A DNA stretch of 64,000 nt from DASTFY01 sp963769115 (GTDB lineage Bacteria; Actinomycetota; Acidimicrobiia; Acidimicrobiales; Ilumatobacteraceae): positions 124,001-188,000 of the forward strand of contig CAVYKN010000011.1 of the NCBI GenBank assembly GCA_963769115.1, in the 5' to 3' direction. The position numbers and the translations under genes are program-made. The notes under the pieces are model-generated. The model was not told where the DNA came from. It did no database searches and saw only the letters and a list, made by a program, of their open reading frames with translations. Positions 40,465-49,309 of the stretch are shown piece after piece. Position 1 is the first letter of the stretch; each line of letters begins with the position of its first letter.

Positions 40465-41189
40465 TCCACGGTGGTGCGGGCCACCAGGCGGTCGGCCACG
40501 TCCCGGTCGCCGAGCACCTCCAGGCCGTCGAGCCCGATGCGGCGCCACAGGGCGAGCAGCAGGTCGCTCGCCGGGCCCCGAATCGCGGCGTCGCCCTTGG
40601 CGTGCTCCGCGGTCACGGTCAGCGCGCCGTCGGCTCCCTCCCGCACGACCCACTCTCCGGGGGTGTCGGTGGCGTGCAGGTGGACCGAGCCGCCCAAGGT
40701 GGCCCCGCCGTCCTGCGGCCGCTCGTCGAGGAAGAAGGCGAAGAACTCGTCGATCCCGTCGCTGGCCAGCTCGGCGTCGATCGGGCGCGCGTCGCCGGCC
40801 GCGGCCTCGGCGTCCCAGCGGTGCACCGCCGTCTCCTGGGCCATCCGCCGCACGATGAACCCGACGTCCTTCTGGGGCGCCCACGTCCACACGGGCGTGG
40901 TGGGGTCGGTGTCGTGCAGCGTGCGCTCGAGCTCGGTCGCCTGTTCGGCCGCCCACGCGACCAGCTCGCCGTCGGGAGGACGGGCAGGCGGTTCGACGGT
41001 CGGCGCGTCCAGGCGCCGGCGGGCCACCTCGCCCCAGAAGTAGTGGACCTCGCCGAGGTGGTACACGAGATCGGCGACGGTCCAGGCTGGGCAGGGCGGC
41101 ACGGACGCATCGAGGGGCGCGGCGGTCGCGGCGGCGTTGAACGCGGCCGACTCGGCCGCCAGCAGCTCCAGGTACCGCTCCCGATCCAT
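40461..41189 (-). CDS. Mycothiol-dependent maleylpyruvate isomerase family protein
   Basis: 242 residues. DinB-like four-helix N-terminal domain: ERYLELLAAESAAFNAAA, VPPCPAWTVADLVYHLGEVHYFW with the metal-binding His, and VRRMAQETAVHRWDAEAAAG containing the second metal-binding His region. C-terminal MDMPI domain (~150-242). Members use mycothiol, which supports an actinobacterial host. Substrate unknown. ATG at 41189 chosen over the GTG at 41198 by promoter spacing. Confidence 0.88.
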   Translation of the reverse strand: MDRERYLELLAAESAAFNAAATAAPLDASVPPCPAWTVADLVYHLGEVHYFWGEVARRRLDAPTVEPPARPPDGELVAWAAEQATELERTLHDTDPTTPVWTWAPQKDVGFIVRRMAQETAVHRWDAEAAAGDARPIDAELASDGIDEFFAFFLDERPQDGGATLGGSVHLHATDTPGEWVVREGADGALTVTAEHAKGDAAIRGPASDLLLALWRRIGLDGLEVLGDRDVADRLVARTTVE

Positions 41190-41196
41190 CGGCCCC

Positions 41197-41202
41197 ACCG
41201 TA
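41197..41202 (-). promoter_or_regulatory. Leaderless -10 (TACGGT)
   Basis: Minus-strand TACGGT, 7-nt spacer to the ATG at 41189. Confidence 0.7.
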
Positions 41203-41210
41203 GGGGCTGT

Positions 41211-43007
41211 TCAGCTCGGCAGCGGATAGCCGTCGATGCTGTACTCGGTGTCCGGGTCCCAGAAGAGCCAGCTGTGGATGCCGCGGTCGGCCGCCGCCTG
41301 CATCTGGGCCTGCACCTCGGCCGGGCCGTACGGGATGTGGCGCGTGTAGTCCTGGAGCCACGGCACGACCGCACGGCCCATCGGCTCGACGGCGCTCTGG
41401 AAGTCGAGCAGCGAGCGGGAGACGATGTCGTAGGGCTGGGCCTCGGGGTTGGGCAGGTTGTACTCGCCGAGGCCCCAGAGGTCCGGGTAGACCATCGGGG
41501 CGACGTAGTCCACGTGCTGCGCGATGAGCGGGACGTCCTGGGCGATGGTCTGGGGCCGCGTGGCCGAGATGCCGAACACGGACGCACCCTGGTACACGCC
41601 GTACGGGCGCAGCAGGGCGTGGCCCTCCTTCAGGAACTGGCCGATGACCTCGCTGGACAGACCGGTGAGGCCGGGCACCACCATGGTCGCCGGGTCGCCC
41701 TCGGGCCGCCGGACGTAGTCCCACAGGATGTCGTCGACGCCGGCGCGGGCCGCCTCCTCGGCGATGGCAAGGTTGTAGGCCCGGACCTCGGGCTTCACGT
41801 AGTTGGTGAAGCCTCCGTACGCCGACAGGGGCTGCCCGTCGGGCGTCTGGAGCACCCAGTCCGCGTTGCCGGCCGCCCACGCCGCCTTGGCCAGGATGGG
41901 ATCACGGAAGGCGACGATGCGCCCGATGACCCGCACGCCGAGGCCGTGGAGCTCGTCGAGCGCGGCCTCCAGGTCGTAACTGGCCTGCACCGCACCGATG
42001 TCGCGGGCCAGCTTCACGTCGGACGCGTAGCCGACGATGCCGTCCTCGTCCTTGAGGTCGAGCTCCACCGTGTTGATCCGCTTCTCCGTGATCATCCGCA
42101 GGATCTCCGCCTTGCGGACCGGGTCGGCCCAGGCGTTGGCGGTGACGTGGACGCCCTTCGTCTCGGGGTACGCGACGGGCACGACGACGGCCATGACCGC
42201 GCGGTTGCCGGCCTCGTCGGTGGCGGCGATCTCGACCGGAGCGGCCGGCGGATAGGGGAAGACCAGCGAAACCTCCGAGCCGGCGACCTTCACCTCCGCG
42301 CCCGGCGAGGCCACCTCGGCCGCTCCCTCCGCGGTCCCGACGAGGGTGAGCGGCTCGTCGATGGGCACAGGCTCGGTCGGGGCCGCGAAGCGCAGCGCCG
42401 GCGGCGTCCCGTCGACCGTGAAGTCTCGGATCGTCGTGACCCGGCCCAGCGGTCGCCGATCCGAGGTGATGGCCAGCTCGTAGCCCCCGTCGACGAGGAT
42501 GGGGAGCCGGACGTGCAGCATCGAGCCGTCGTTGACGACGGTGGGCAGCGGACGGCCGTTGAGGCGCACCTCGATGGCGTCGAGATCGCCCTCGGTGGTG
42601 ACGGTGATGTCCCGCTGCGCGAGCGCCGTCGGGGTCACCACCTCGCCGTCGGTCAGACCGGTGATGCTCGGCCCGGCCGACACGAGCCGCAGCCCGACCC
42701 AGGCGAGGCCGGCCACCGCGGCGGCGAGGGCCACCCAGATCAGCCGGCGGAGCCGGAAGCGCGGCAACCGCGGCCGCCAGCCCCGCGAGGCGCGGCGCGG
42801 ACCGCTCCCGCCCAGCTCGCCCAGCCGGCGCAACGACGTTCCCCCAACGGGACCGCCCCAGTCGCCCGACGAGGGCGCGCGGGAGCGGGCCGACCTGGCG
42901 AAGTCCCGGCGGGGCGCGGCGAGCGGCGCGCGTGAGCCCATCGCGCTCGAGCCCGTCAACGGCGGCTGCCCGGACACACGACCGGTTGCTTCGCCCACGC
43001 TGTCCAC
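41211..43007 (-). CDS. Membrane-anchored putative glycoside hydrolase (DUF4015)
   Basis: About 598 residues. A basic cytosolic N-terminus, one membrane helix (LIWVALAAAVAGLAWVGLRLV), two Ig-like beta domains, and a C-terminal TIM barrel of the DUF4015/COG1306 type: YPETKGVHVTANAWADPVRKAEILRMI, NTVELDLKDEDGIVGYAS, DDILWDYVRRPEGD, VDYVAPMVYPDLWG. Acts outside the membrane on an unknown polysaccharide. Start uncertain: GTG 43007 has a purine-rich upstream; ATG 42941 would shorten it by 22 residues. Confidence 0.82.
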   Translation of the reverse strand: MDSVGEATGRVSGQPPLTGSSAMGSRAPLAAPRRDFARSARSRAPSSGDWGGPVGGTSLRRLGELGGSGPRRASRGWRPRLPRFRLRRLIWVALAAAVAGLAWVGLRLVSAGPSITGLTDGEVVTPTALAQRDITVTTEGDLDAIEVRLNGRPLPTVVNDGSMLHVRLPILVDGGYELAITSDRRPLGRVTTIRDFTVDGTPPALRFAAPTEPVPIDEPLTLVGTAEGAAEVASPGAEVKVAGSEVSLVFPYPPAAPVEIAATDEAGNRAVMAVVVPVAYPETKGVHVTANAWADPVRKAEILRMITEKRINTVELDLKDEDGIVGYASDVKLARDIGAVQASYDLEAALDELHGLGVRVIGRIVAFRDPILAKAAWAAGNADWVLQTPDGQPLSAYGGFTNYVKPEVRAYNLAIAEEAARAGVDDILWDYVRRPEGDPATMVVPGLTGLSSEVIGQFLKEGHALLRPYGVYQGASVFGISATRPQTIAQDVPLIAQHVDYVAPMVYPDLWGLGEYNLPNPEAQPYDIVSRSLLDFQSAVEPMGRAVVPWLQDYTRHIPYGPAEVQAQMQAAADRGIHSWLFWDPDTEYSIDGYPLPS

Positions 43008-43039
43008 GTTGGTCCCCCACCCCGGGAGAGGAAAGCCGC

Positions 43040-43045
43040 AGCGTA
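43040..43045 (-). promoter_or_regulatory. Predicted -10 (TACGCT) of the DUF4015 gene
   Basis: Minus-strand TACGCT 32 nt before the GTG at 43007. It lies only 10 nt from the opposing hexamer of the S9 peptidase. Confidence 0.45.
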
Positions 43046-43055
43046 GCCCCCCGGC

Positions 43056-43061
43056 TACCTT
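43056..43061 (+). promoter_or_regulatory. Leaderless -10 (TACCTT) of the S9 peptidase
   Basis: TACCTT, 7-nt spacer to the ATG at 43069; excludes the longer upstream frame. Confidence 0.7.
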
Positions 43062-43068
43062 CTCGCCG

Positions 43069-45042
43069 ATGCGACCCACCGACATCGCCGGCCTCGTCTC
43101 CGCCGCCTCCCCCGCCGTGTCACCCGACGGGGCCCGGATCGCCTTCGTCGTCGCCCGGGTCGACGAGCCCGCCAACCGGTACCGCAGCCAGATCTGGCTG
43201 GCCGACGCGCTCGGGCGGACGCCGCCCCGCCCGCTGACCGCCGGCGACAAGGGTGACGGCTCGCCGGTGTGGTCGCCCGACGGTACGACGCTGGCCTTCA
43301 CGTCCCACCGCGGGGACAAGGACGAGGAGACGACGCTGCACCTCCTCCCGGTCGACGGCCCCGGGGAGGTCCGCACCGTCGGCGCCATGAAGGGCGGCGT
43401 CGAGGAGCTGCAGTGGTCCCCGGACGGGCAGCACCTGGCCTTCGCGTCGCGCACGCTCGATCCCCGCTACGACGAGAGCGAACCGGGCAAGCAGCCGCCC
43501 CGCCAGGTCACCCGGTTCTTCTCCCGGTTGAACGGCGAGGACTGGGTGTACGACCGGCCCCGGCACCTCTACGTCGTGCCGGCCGACGGGACGGAGGCGC
43601 CCCGCAACCTCACCCCGGGTGAGTACTCCTTCGGGGGGCCGTCCTGGCTCCCCGACTCCTCCGGTCTCGTCTGCTCGGGCGCGGCCTACGAGACATGGGA
43701 CCGCGACCTGGCCGAGGACCTCCACCTCGTGCCCCTGGAGGGCGAGCGGCGCGCCCTCACCGAGCAGACCGGGCTGTACAGCAACCCGTCGCCCTCACCC
43801 GACGGGTCCCAGGTGGCCTTCCTCGGCCAGGACGATCCCCTGACCGATCCCCAGAACGCCATGGTCGGCGTGCTCGATCTGGCCTCCGGTGATCGACGGT
43901 GGGTGTCCTCGGGCCTCGACCGCACGTTCGCTCCCTTCCCCGGGGCCCAGCGCCCGATCTGGGTCGGCGGGGAGCTCATCGCCTCCTGCGAGGACCGCGG
44001 CGACCTGCACCTGTACCGCGTGGCACCCGACGGCAGCGGCCCCCCGCTGCTGGCGGTGGGGGGCGAGCGGGTCATCACCGGCTTCGACGCCGTCGGTGAC
44101 ACGGTGGCCTTCACCGCCTCGACGATCGAGCGCCCGCCGGAGCTGTACGCCATCGGCCCCGATGGCCAGGAGCGGCGGCTGACTTCGCTGACCGAGCGCT
44201 TCGCCACCCGCGCCGGCATCGTTCCGGCCGAGCGCTTCAGCGCCCCGTCGACCAACGGGGCCGAGGTCGACGGCTGGCTCCTCACCCCTCCCGACTTCGA
44301 CCCGTCCCAGCGCTATCCGGTACTGCTCAACGTGCACGGCGGGCCGTTCACCCAGTACGGCAACCGGTTCTTCGACGAGGCGCAGATCCAGGCCACGGCC
44401 GGCTACGTCGTCGTGATGGGCAACCCGCGCGGCTCGTCCGGGCGGGAGACCGCCTGGGGCCAGGCCATCATGGGTCCCAACCACCCGAAGGCGCCGGGCG
44501 GGGGCTGGGGATCGGTCGACGTCGACGACGTGCTGGCCACGCTCGACGCCGCCCTCGCCCGTTGCCCGGCTGCCGACCCCGACCGGGTGGGGATGCTCGG
44601 CGGCAGCTACGGCGGATTCATGGCCACCTGGCTGGCCGGCACCACGAACCGCTTCAAGGCCATCTGCAGCGAGCGGGCCGTGAACAACCTGGTCAGCGAG
44701 GAGTGGAGCTCGGACATCGCGACGGTGTTCCGCACCAACCACGGCGTCAACCACCTCGAGGACCCCGAGCTCTACGCCCGCATGTCGCCGATCCGCTTCG
44801 TGCGGGAGATCGACACGCCGATGCTGATCCTCCACTCCGAGGACGATCTGCGCTGCCCGATCAACCAGGCCGAGGAGCTCTTCGTCGCGCTCCGCCTCCT
44901 GGACAAGGAGGTCGAGTTCCACCGCTTCCCGGCCGAGAACCACGAGCTGTCGCGCTCCGGCTCTCCCGCCCACCGCCGTCAGCGGATGGACATCATCCTG
45001 GAGTTCTTCGGTCGTCACCTGCAGCCAGCCACCGATCTATGA
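43069..45042 (+). CDS. S9-family peptidase (prolyl oligopeptidase/acylaminoacyl-peptidase type)
   Basis: 657 residues. N-terminal beta-propeller with repeated WSPDG/SPDG blades (VSPDGARIAF, WSPDGTTLAF, WSPDGQHLAF, PSPDGSQVAF), then an alpha/beta hydrolase domain from ~400: LLNVHGGPFTQYG, nucleophile in GMLGGSYGGFMATW, Asp in LHSEDDLRCPINQAE, His in FPAENHELSRSG. Cytosolic. Its last 50 bases overlap the convergent NudC gene. Confidence 0.94.
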   Translation: MRPTDIAGLVSAASPAVSPDGARIAFVVARVDEPANRYRSQIWLADALGRTPPRPLTAGDKGDGSPVWSPDGTTLAFTSHRGDKDEETTLHLLPVDGPGEVRTVGAMKGGVEELQWSPDGQHLAFASRTLDPRYDESEPGKQPPRQVTRFFSRLNGEDWVYDRPRHLYVVPADGTEAPRNLTPGEYSFGGPSWLPDSSGLVCSGAAYETWDRDLAEDLHLVPLEGERRALTEQTGLYSNPSPSPDGSQVAFLGQDDPLTDPQNAMVGVLDLASGDRRWVSSGLDRTFAPFPGAQRPIWVGGELIASCEDRGDLHLYRVAPDGSGPPLLAVGGERVITGFDAVGDTVAFTASTIERPPELYAIGPDGQERRLTSLTERFATRAGIVPAERFSAPSTNGAEVDGWLLTPPDFDPSQRYPVLLNVHGGPFTQYGNRFFDEAQIQATAGYVVVMGNPRGSSGRETAWGQAIMGPNHPKAPGGGWGSVDVDDVLATLDAALARCPAADPDRVGMLGGSYGGFMATWLAGTTNRFKAICSERAVNNLVSEEWSSDIATVFRTNHGVNHLEDPELYARMSPIRFVREIDTPMLILHSEDDLRCPINQAEELFVALRLLDKEVEFHRFPAENHELSRSGSPAHRRQRMDIILEFFGRHLQPATDL

Positions 45043-45809
45043 GCTTGCGGGCGATCGAGATGGGCGGCGGGATCGGCGGCAGGTCGTCCCTGGTGAACCA
45101 GCCGGCCTCGGCGATCTCGGTGGGATCGATGGCGATCTCGCCGTCCACCCACCGGGCGAAGAACCCGATCATGAGCGAGTGGGGGAACGGCCAGGGCTGC
45201 GAGCCCTGGTAGGTCACGTCGTCCACCCGGACGCCGACCTCCTCGAACACCTCACGGGCCACGGCGGCCTCGAGGGTCTCGCCCGGTTCCACGAAGCCGG
45301 CCAGGCAGGAGAACATCGGCATCGCGAACTGCACGCCCCGGGCCAGCAACGCCTCGTCCCCCCGCTCCTCGGTGTGGCGGTGCACGAGCGCGATGACGGC
45401 CGGGGCCAGCCTCGGATAGGCCAGCAGCCCGCAGCCCGGGCAGCGCATGGCCCGGTCGCCCGGCACAGGATCGGTGGGCGCGCCGCAGCGCCCGCAGTAG
45501 CGATGGGTGGAGGCCCAGGCCACGAGCTGCACGGCCCGGCCGGCCACGGTCCAGCCTGACGAGCTCCACCTCGCTCCACAGCCGGCGCAGGTCCGTGAAC
45601 CCGGCGTCGGACGGGCCGGGGTGTCCGTCGGGGACCTCGACGGCCCAGCAGGCCTCGGTCCCGAGCATGCCGAGGAAGTGCACGGGCCAGCCGTCCTCGG
45701 GCGTCAGCTCGGTGATCGCCACCTGGCCCTCCTGCACCCAGAACCACCGCGTCCCGGACACCGCCGGGGAATCGGGCGGGAGCAGCATCGGGACGAACTC
45801 GACCGCCAT
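44993..45809 (-). CDS. nudC: NAD(+) diphosphatase / decapping Nudix hydrolase NudC (one frameshift)
   Basis: About 271 residues. Zinc ribbon YCGRCGAPTDPVPGDRAMRCPGCG and Nudix box GFVEPGETLEAAVAREVFEEVG, followed by the NudC SQPWPFPHSLM motif. Splits NADH to NMNH and AMP and can remove NAD caps from RNA. One extra base near 45555 separates the N-terminal part (ending SEVELVRL) from the part starting TVAGRAVQLVAWASTH; removing it gives an exact codon multiple. Confidence 0.92.
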
Positions 45810-45913
45810 CGCCGCCGAGGCGTATCAGGGGCGCCGCCCGAGGGACAAGTCGATGTGGACGGGAACCCCCTGCCGCAGGCGATCGCGCCGGGGCGCCCGC
45901 CGACCGGCCCTCG

Positions 45914-45919
45914 TAGGAT
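45914..45919 (+). promoter_or_regulatory. Leaderless -10 (TAGGAT) of the thiolase
   Basis: TAGGAT, 6-nt spacer to the ATG at 45926. Confidence 0.7.
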
Positions 45920-45925
45920 GCCGCG

Positions 45926-47104
45926 ATGACCAGCGTCGTCATCGTCGATGCCGTCCGCACGCCCGTCGGGCGCAGGGGCGGCGGCCTGTCCAGCGTCCAT
46001 CCGGCCGATCTGCTGTCCACGGTGCAGCGCGAGCTGCTGAGCCGCACCGGCATCGATCCGGCCGAGGTGGGCCAGGTGGTCGGCGGCTGCGTCAGCCAGG
46101 TGGGCGAGCAGAGCTTCAACGTCACCCGCACGGCGTGGCTGGCCGCCGGGCTACCCCTCTCCGTGCCCGCCACCACGGTCGACACGCAGTGCGGGTCCAG
46201 CCAGCAGGCCACGAACCTGGCCACCTCGCTGGTGGCCGGCGGCGTGGTGGACGTGGCGGTGGCCTGCGGCGTCGAGGTGATGAGCCGCATCCCGATCGGG
46301 TCCAACTCCCGCAAGGACCTCGGGCTGGGCATCCCCATCCCCAAGACCTACTTCGGGCAGTACGAGATGACCTCGCAGTTCGAGGGCGCGGAGCGCATCG
46401 CCGACAAGTGGGGCATCACCCGCGAGGACACCGACGCCTTCGGCCTGGCCAGCCAGCAGCGCGCCGCCCGGGCGTGGGCGGAGGACCGCTTCGCCGGCAG
46501 CTACGTCACGGTCGAGGCGCCCGACCTCGACGCCGACGGCAAGCCGGTCGGCACCACCCACACGGTGGCGAGGGACGAGGGGTTGCGCGACACCACCCTG
46601 GACGCGCTGGCGCAGCTCAAGCCGGTCGCCCGGCCCGACGGCGTGCACACCGCGGGCTCGTCGTCGCAGATCTCGGACGGCGCGGCCGCCGTCCTGCTGA
46701 TGACCGAGGAGAAGGCCGCCTCGCTCGGCCTCACCCCGCGGGCTCGGGTGGTGGACACCTGCCTGGTCGGCGTCGATCCGGTCCTCATGCTCACCGGGCC
46801 GATCGACGCCACGCAGCGCCTGTTCGAGCGCACCGGCCTCACCATCGACCAGATGGACACGGTCGAGATCAACGAGGCCTTCGCGTCCGTGGTGCTGTCG
46901 TGGGCTGCGGAGCTGCACCCCGACATGGAGCGGGTGAACCCCAACGGTGGCGCCATCGCCCTCGGCCATCCCCTCGGGGGCACGGGCGCGGTGCTCATGA
47001 CGAAGGCGATCCACGAGCTGGACCGCGCCGGCGGGCGTTACGGACTCATCACCATGTGCTGCGGCGGCGGGTTGGGCACCGGCACGGTGATCGAGCGGCT
47101 GTGA
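45926..47104 (+). CDS. Thiolase (acetyl-CoA C-acyltransferase)
   Basis: 392 residues. Catalytic Cys in VDTQCGSSQQA (~88), VEINEAF motif, His in ALGHPLGGTGA, second Cys in MCCGGGLGTG. Cleaves beta-ketoacyl-CoA or condenses acyl-CoAs; the chain length is not shown by sequence. Followed after 1 nt by a secreted glycosidase gene, an unexpected pairing. Confidence 0.95.
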   Translation: MTSVVIVDAVRTPVGRRGGGLSSVHPADLLSTVQRELLSRTGIDPAEVGQVVGGCVSQVGEQSFNVTRTAWLAAGLPLSVPATTVDTQCGSSQQATNLATSLVAGGVVDVAVACGVEVMSRIPIGSNSRKDLGLGIPIPKTYFGQYEMTSQFEGAERIADKWGITREDTDAFGLASQQRAARAWAEDRFAGSYVTVEAPDLDADGKPVGTTHTVARDEGLRDTTLDALAQLKPVARPDGVHTAGSSSQISDGAAAVLLMTEEKAASLGLTPRARVVDTCLVGVDPVLMLTGPIDATQRLFERTGLTIDQMDTVEINEAFASVVLSWAAELHPDMERVNPNGGAIALGHPLGGTGAVLMTKAIHELDRAGGRYGLITMCCGGGLGTGTVIERL

Positions 47105-47105
47105 C

Positions 47106-48585
47106 ATGAACGGCCGCGCTCGCCGGTCCGCCCGGGCCGGGATGGCCGGCCTCCTCGTCAGCCTCGCGGTCCTGGCCGGCTGTGGACCGCCGCGCCGCAT
47201 CGTCACCGGTTGGATCCCGTACTGGACCACCGACACCGGGCAGACCACCGTCCAGACAGCACGCGACCTGGTGTCCGAGGTCTCGCCGTTCTGGTTCAGG
47301 GCGACCGGCGCGGACAGCATCGTGTCCGACGAGCCGGCCGGCGAGCAGGCCGCCGTCGTGCAGCAGGCCCGCGCCGCCAACCTGCCGCTCATCCCGGCGG
47401 TCCGCGACGGCATGCCGGCGCGCGCCATGGCGGCCCTGCTCGCCGATCCCGCGCAGCGCGCCCGGCACGTGGCCGCCCTCGTCAGACTGGTCGAGACCAA
47501 CGGCTACGCCGGGATCGATCTGGACTACGAGCAGTTCGCGTTCGCCGACGGCACGGCCAGCTGGGCCTCGACACGGCCGGCGTGGGTGGCGTTCGTGAGC
47601 GAGCTCGGCGCCGCGCTGCACAGCCGGGCCAAGCTGCTCACGGTCACGACGCCGCCCATCTACAACGGCACCCGGGCCGCCGGCAGCGGGTACTGGGTCT
47701 ACGACTGGGCGGGGATCGCCAACCACATCGACCGGCTGCGGATCATGGCCTACGACTTCAGCTTCAGCTCTGCGGGCCCGATAGCCCCGCTGCCGTGGGT
47801 GAGCGGGATCGTCTCCCACGCGGTCAAGGTGGTCGCCCCGGCCAAGGTCCAGATCGGCGTGCCGGCCTACGGGCGGGACTTCGTCGTGCGTGTCGCCGGC
47901 ACCTGCCCGAACGGGGTCACGCCGGCCAAGCGGGACGTGCGGGTCGTCAACATGCCCGCCCTCGTCGCGCAGAAGCGGGCCACGCCCGTGCGCGACGCCG
48001 CGTCCAGCGAGATGACGTTCACGTACGTGGACACCTTCACCGGACCGCCGCCGCCGACCACGCCGGGCGGGCCCGCCCCGCCGCCGACGGTGACCTGCCA
48101 GGTGACCCGCACCGTCTGGTACCCCGATGTGGAGTCCATGCTGGCCCGGGCCCGCCTCGTCGGGACGTACGGCATCTCGGGCATGGCGCAGTGGGCCTTC
48201 GGCATGGAGGACCCGGCACAGTGGCAGCGGCTGCGGGACTACGCGGCCACGCTCCCTCACCCCGGCGGCACCGACCCGGTCGGCGGCATCGAGGTCGTGG
48301 TGCCCGGCACCCGTCAGGTCATCGTCGGCGGCTGGGCCTTCGATCCCGAGTCGGACCTGCCCATCCAGGTCGCCATCACCACGGGCGCCGGGCGGCGCGT
48401 GGTCCTGGCCAACGGACCCCGGCCCGACGTCGCCCGCACCCACAACGGCATGGGCCCGTTCCACGGCTTCGGCTACCCGGTGGCCGCGCCGGCGGGACGC
48501 CAGTCGGTCTGCGTGGAGGCGCTCGGCGTGGGCGACCGGAGCCCGGGCGGTCTCCCTCGGCTGCCGAACGGTCAACGTCGGCTGA
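47106..48585 (+). CDS. GH18-family lipoprotein glycosidase (frameshift near the 3' end)
   Basis: About 492 residues. Lipobox LAVLAGC near residue 23, then a YdhD/CFLE-like GH18 barrel: TGWIPYWTT, catalytic YAGIDLDYEQF (DxDxE, Glu142), LRIMAYDFSF, GVPAYGRDF, GISGMAQWAFGMED. A C-terminal beta domain (GWAFDPESDLPIQVAIT) follows. Near 48547 one extra G shifts the end; the other frame closes VSLGCRTVNVG at the TGA 48583-48585, the usual ending of this domain. Probably a cell-wall or chitin-type glycan hydrolase on the outer membrane face. Confidence 0.85.
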
Positions 48586-48590
48586 CCCAT

Positions 48591-48616
48591 CCGCCGAATC
48601 GATATCGAATCGGCGG
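48591..48616. terminator. Long near-perfect palindromic hairpin between convergent genes
   Basis: CCGCCGA and TCGGCGG arms enclose an inner perfect TCGATATCGA palindrome, one A/A mismatch on the way: in effect 12 paired positions and almost no loop. It starts 5 nt after the corrected GH18 stop and lies before the end of the convergent HAD gene, a bidirectional terminator position. Confidence 0.6.
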
Positions 48617-48678
48617 ACGACGCCGTGATCGCGATGTCGGAGCCGGATGAGCCGCCGACGGCGCGTTCGGCTCAGAGC

Positions 48679-49302
48679 TCAGTCGGCGAGGGCCTTCTCC
48701 ACCCGGGCCACCGAGCCAGGGATGTCGACGGGGTCGAAGAAGACGGTGACCATCCCGCAGGCCTCGGCGCCGCGGAGGTTGTTCTGCTGGTCGTCGACGA
48801 ACACGACGGTGGCGGGATCGGGGTCGCCGAGGGCGCTGAGCGCGGCCTCGTAGGCGGCAGGGTCGGGCTTGAGCACCTTGGTGATCGACGCGTCGATCAG
48901 GATGTCGATCTCGCCGAGCACCGTGATCGACTCCAGCCACTCCGTGCCGTGGAAGGCCCGCAGGTCGTTGGTGAGGATGGCGACCCGGCCGCCGGCGGCG
49001 TGATGGGCCCGCACGACGTCCCACATCTCGTCGCGGATCAGGTGGTCGCCACCGGGCTCGAAGAACCCGCCCATGAACGTCTGCGTCTCGAGCCCGTGGG
49101 AGGCGGCCCGCCGGGCCCAGTAGTCGCGCTCGGTGACCTCGCCGGCCTGCCACTGCTGCCAGAGCGGATCGGACGGCGGGTCGAACGGCCCGGCCCACGA
49201 CAGGGTCCCGGGCGCCAGCCCCAGCGACCGCTCGGCTTCGTGGCGGAGCTCGAACGGCGTTCGCAGGAGCACGCCACCGAAGTCCAGCAGGAGGTCCTTC
49301 AC
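48679..49302 (-). CDS. HAD-superfamily hydrolase
   Basis: 207 residues. Nucleophile Asp7 in LLLDFGGVLL, motif II in VAILTNDLRAF, Lys in ASITKVLKPDPAAYEAAL, acidic pair in VVFVDDQQNNLRGAEACGM. HAD subfamily IA with an alpha-helical cap (~18-100). Last gene of the meta-cleavage operon, 7 nt after the decarboxylase; a phosphatase with no obvious tie to that pathway. Confidence 0.9.
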   Translation of the reverse strand: MKDLLLDFGGVLLRTPFELRHEAERSLGLAPGTLSWAGPFDPPSDPLWQQWQAGEVTERDYWARRAASHGLETQTFMGGFFEPGGDHLIRDEMWDVVRAHHAAGGRVAILTNDLRAFHGTEWLESITVLGEIDILIDASITKVLKPDPAAYEAALSALGDPDPATVVFVDDQQNNLRGAEACGMVTVFFDPVDIPGSVARVEKALAD

Positions 49303-49309
49303 GGCGTGG

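Noticed and set aside
48591..48616. Intrinsic terminator with U-tract
   Set aside because: No T-run follows on either strand, so only a hairpin with possible terminator role is reported.
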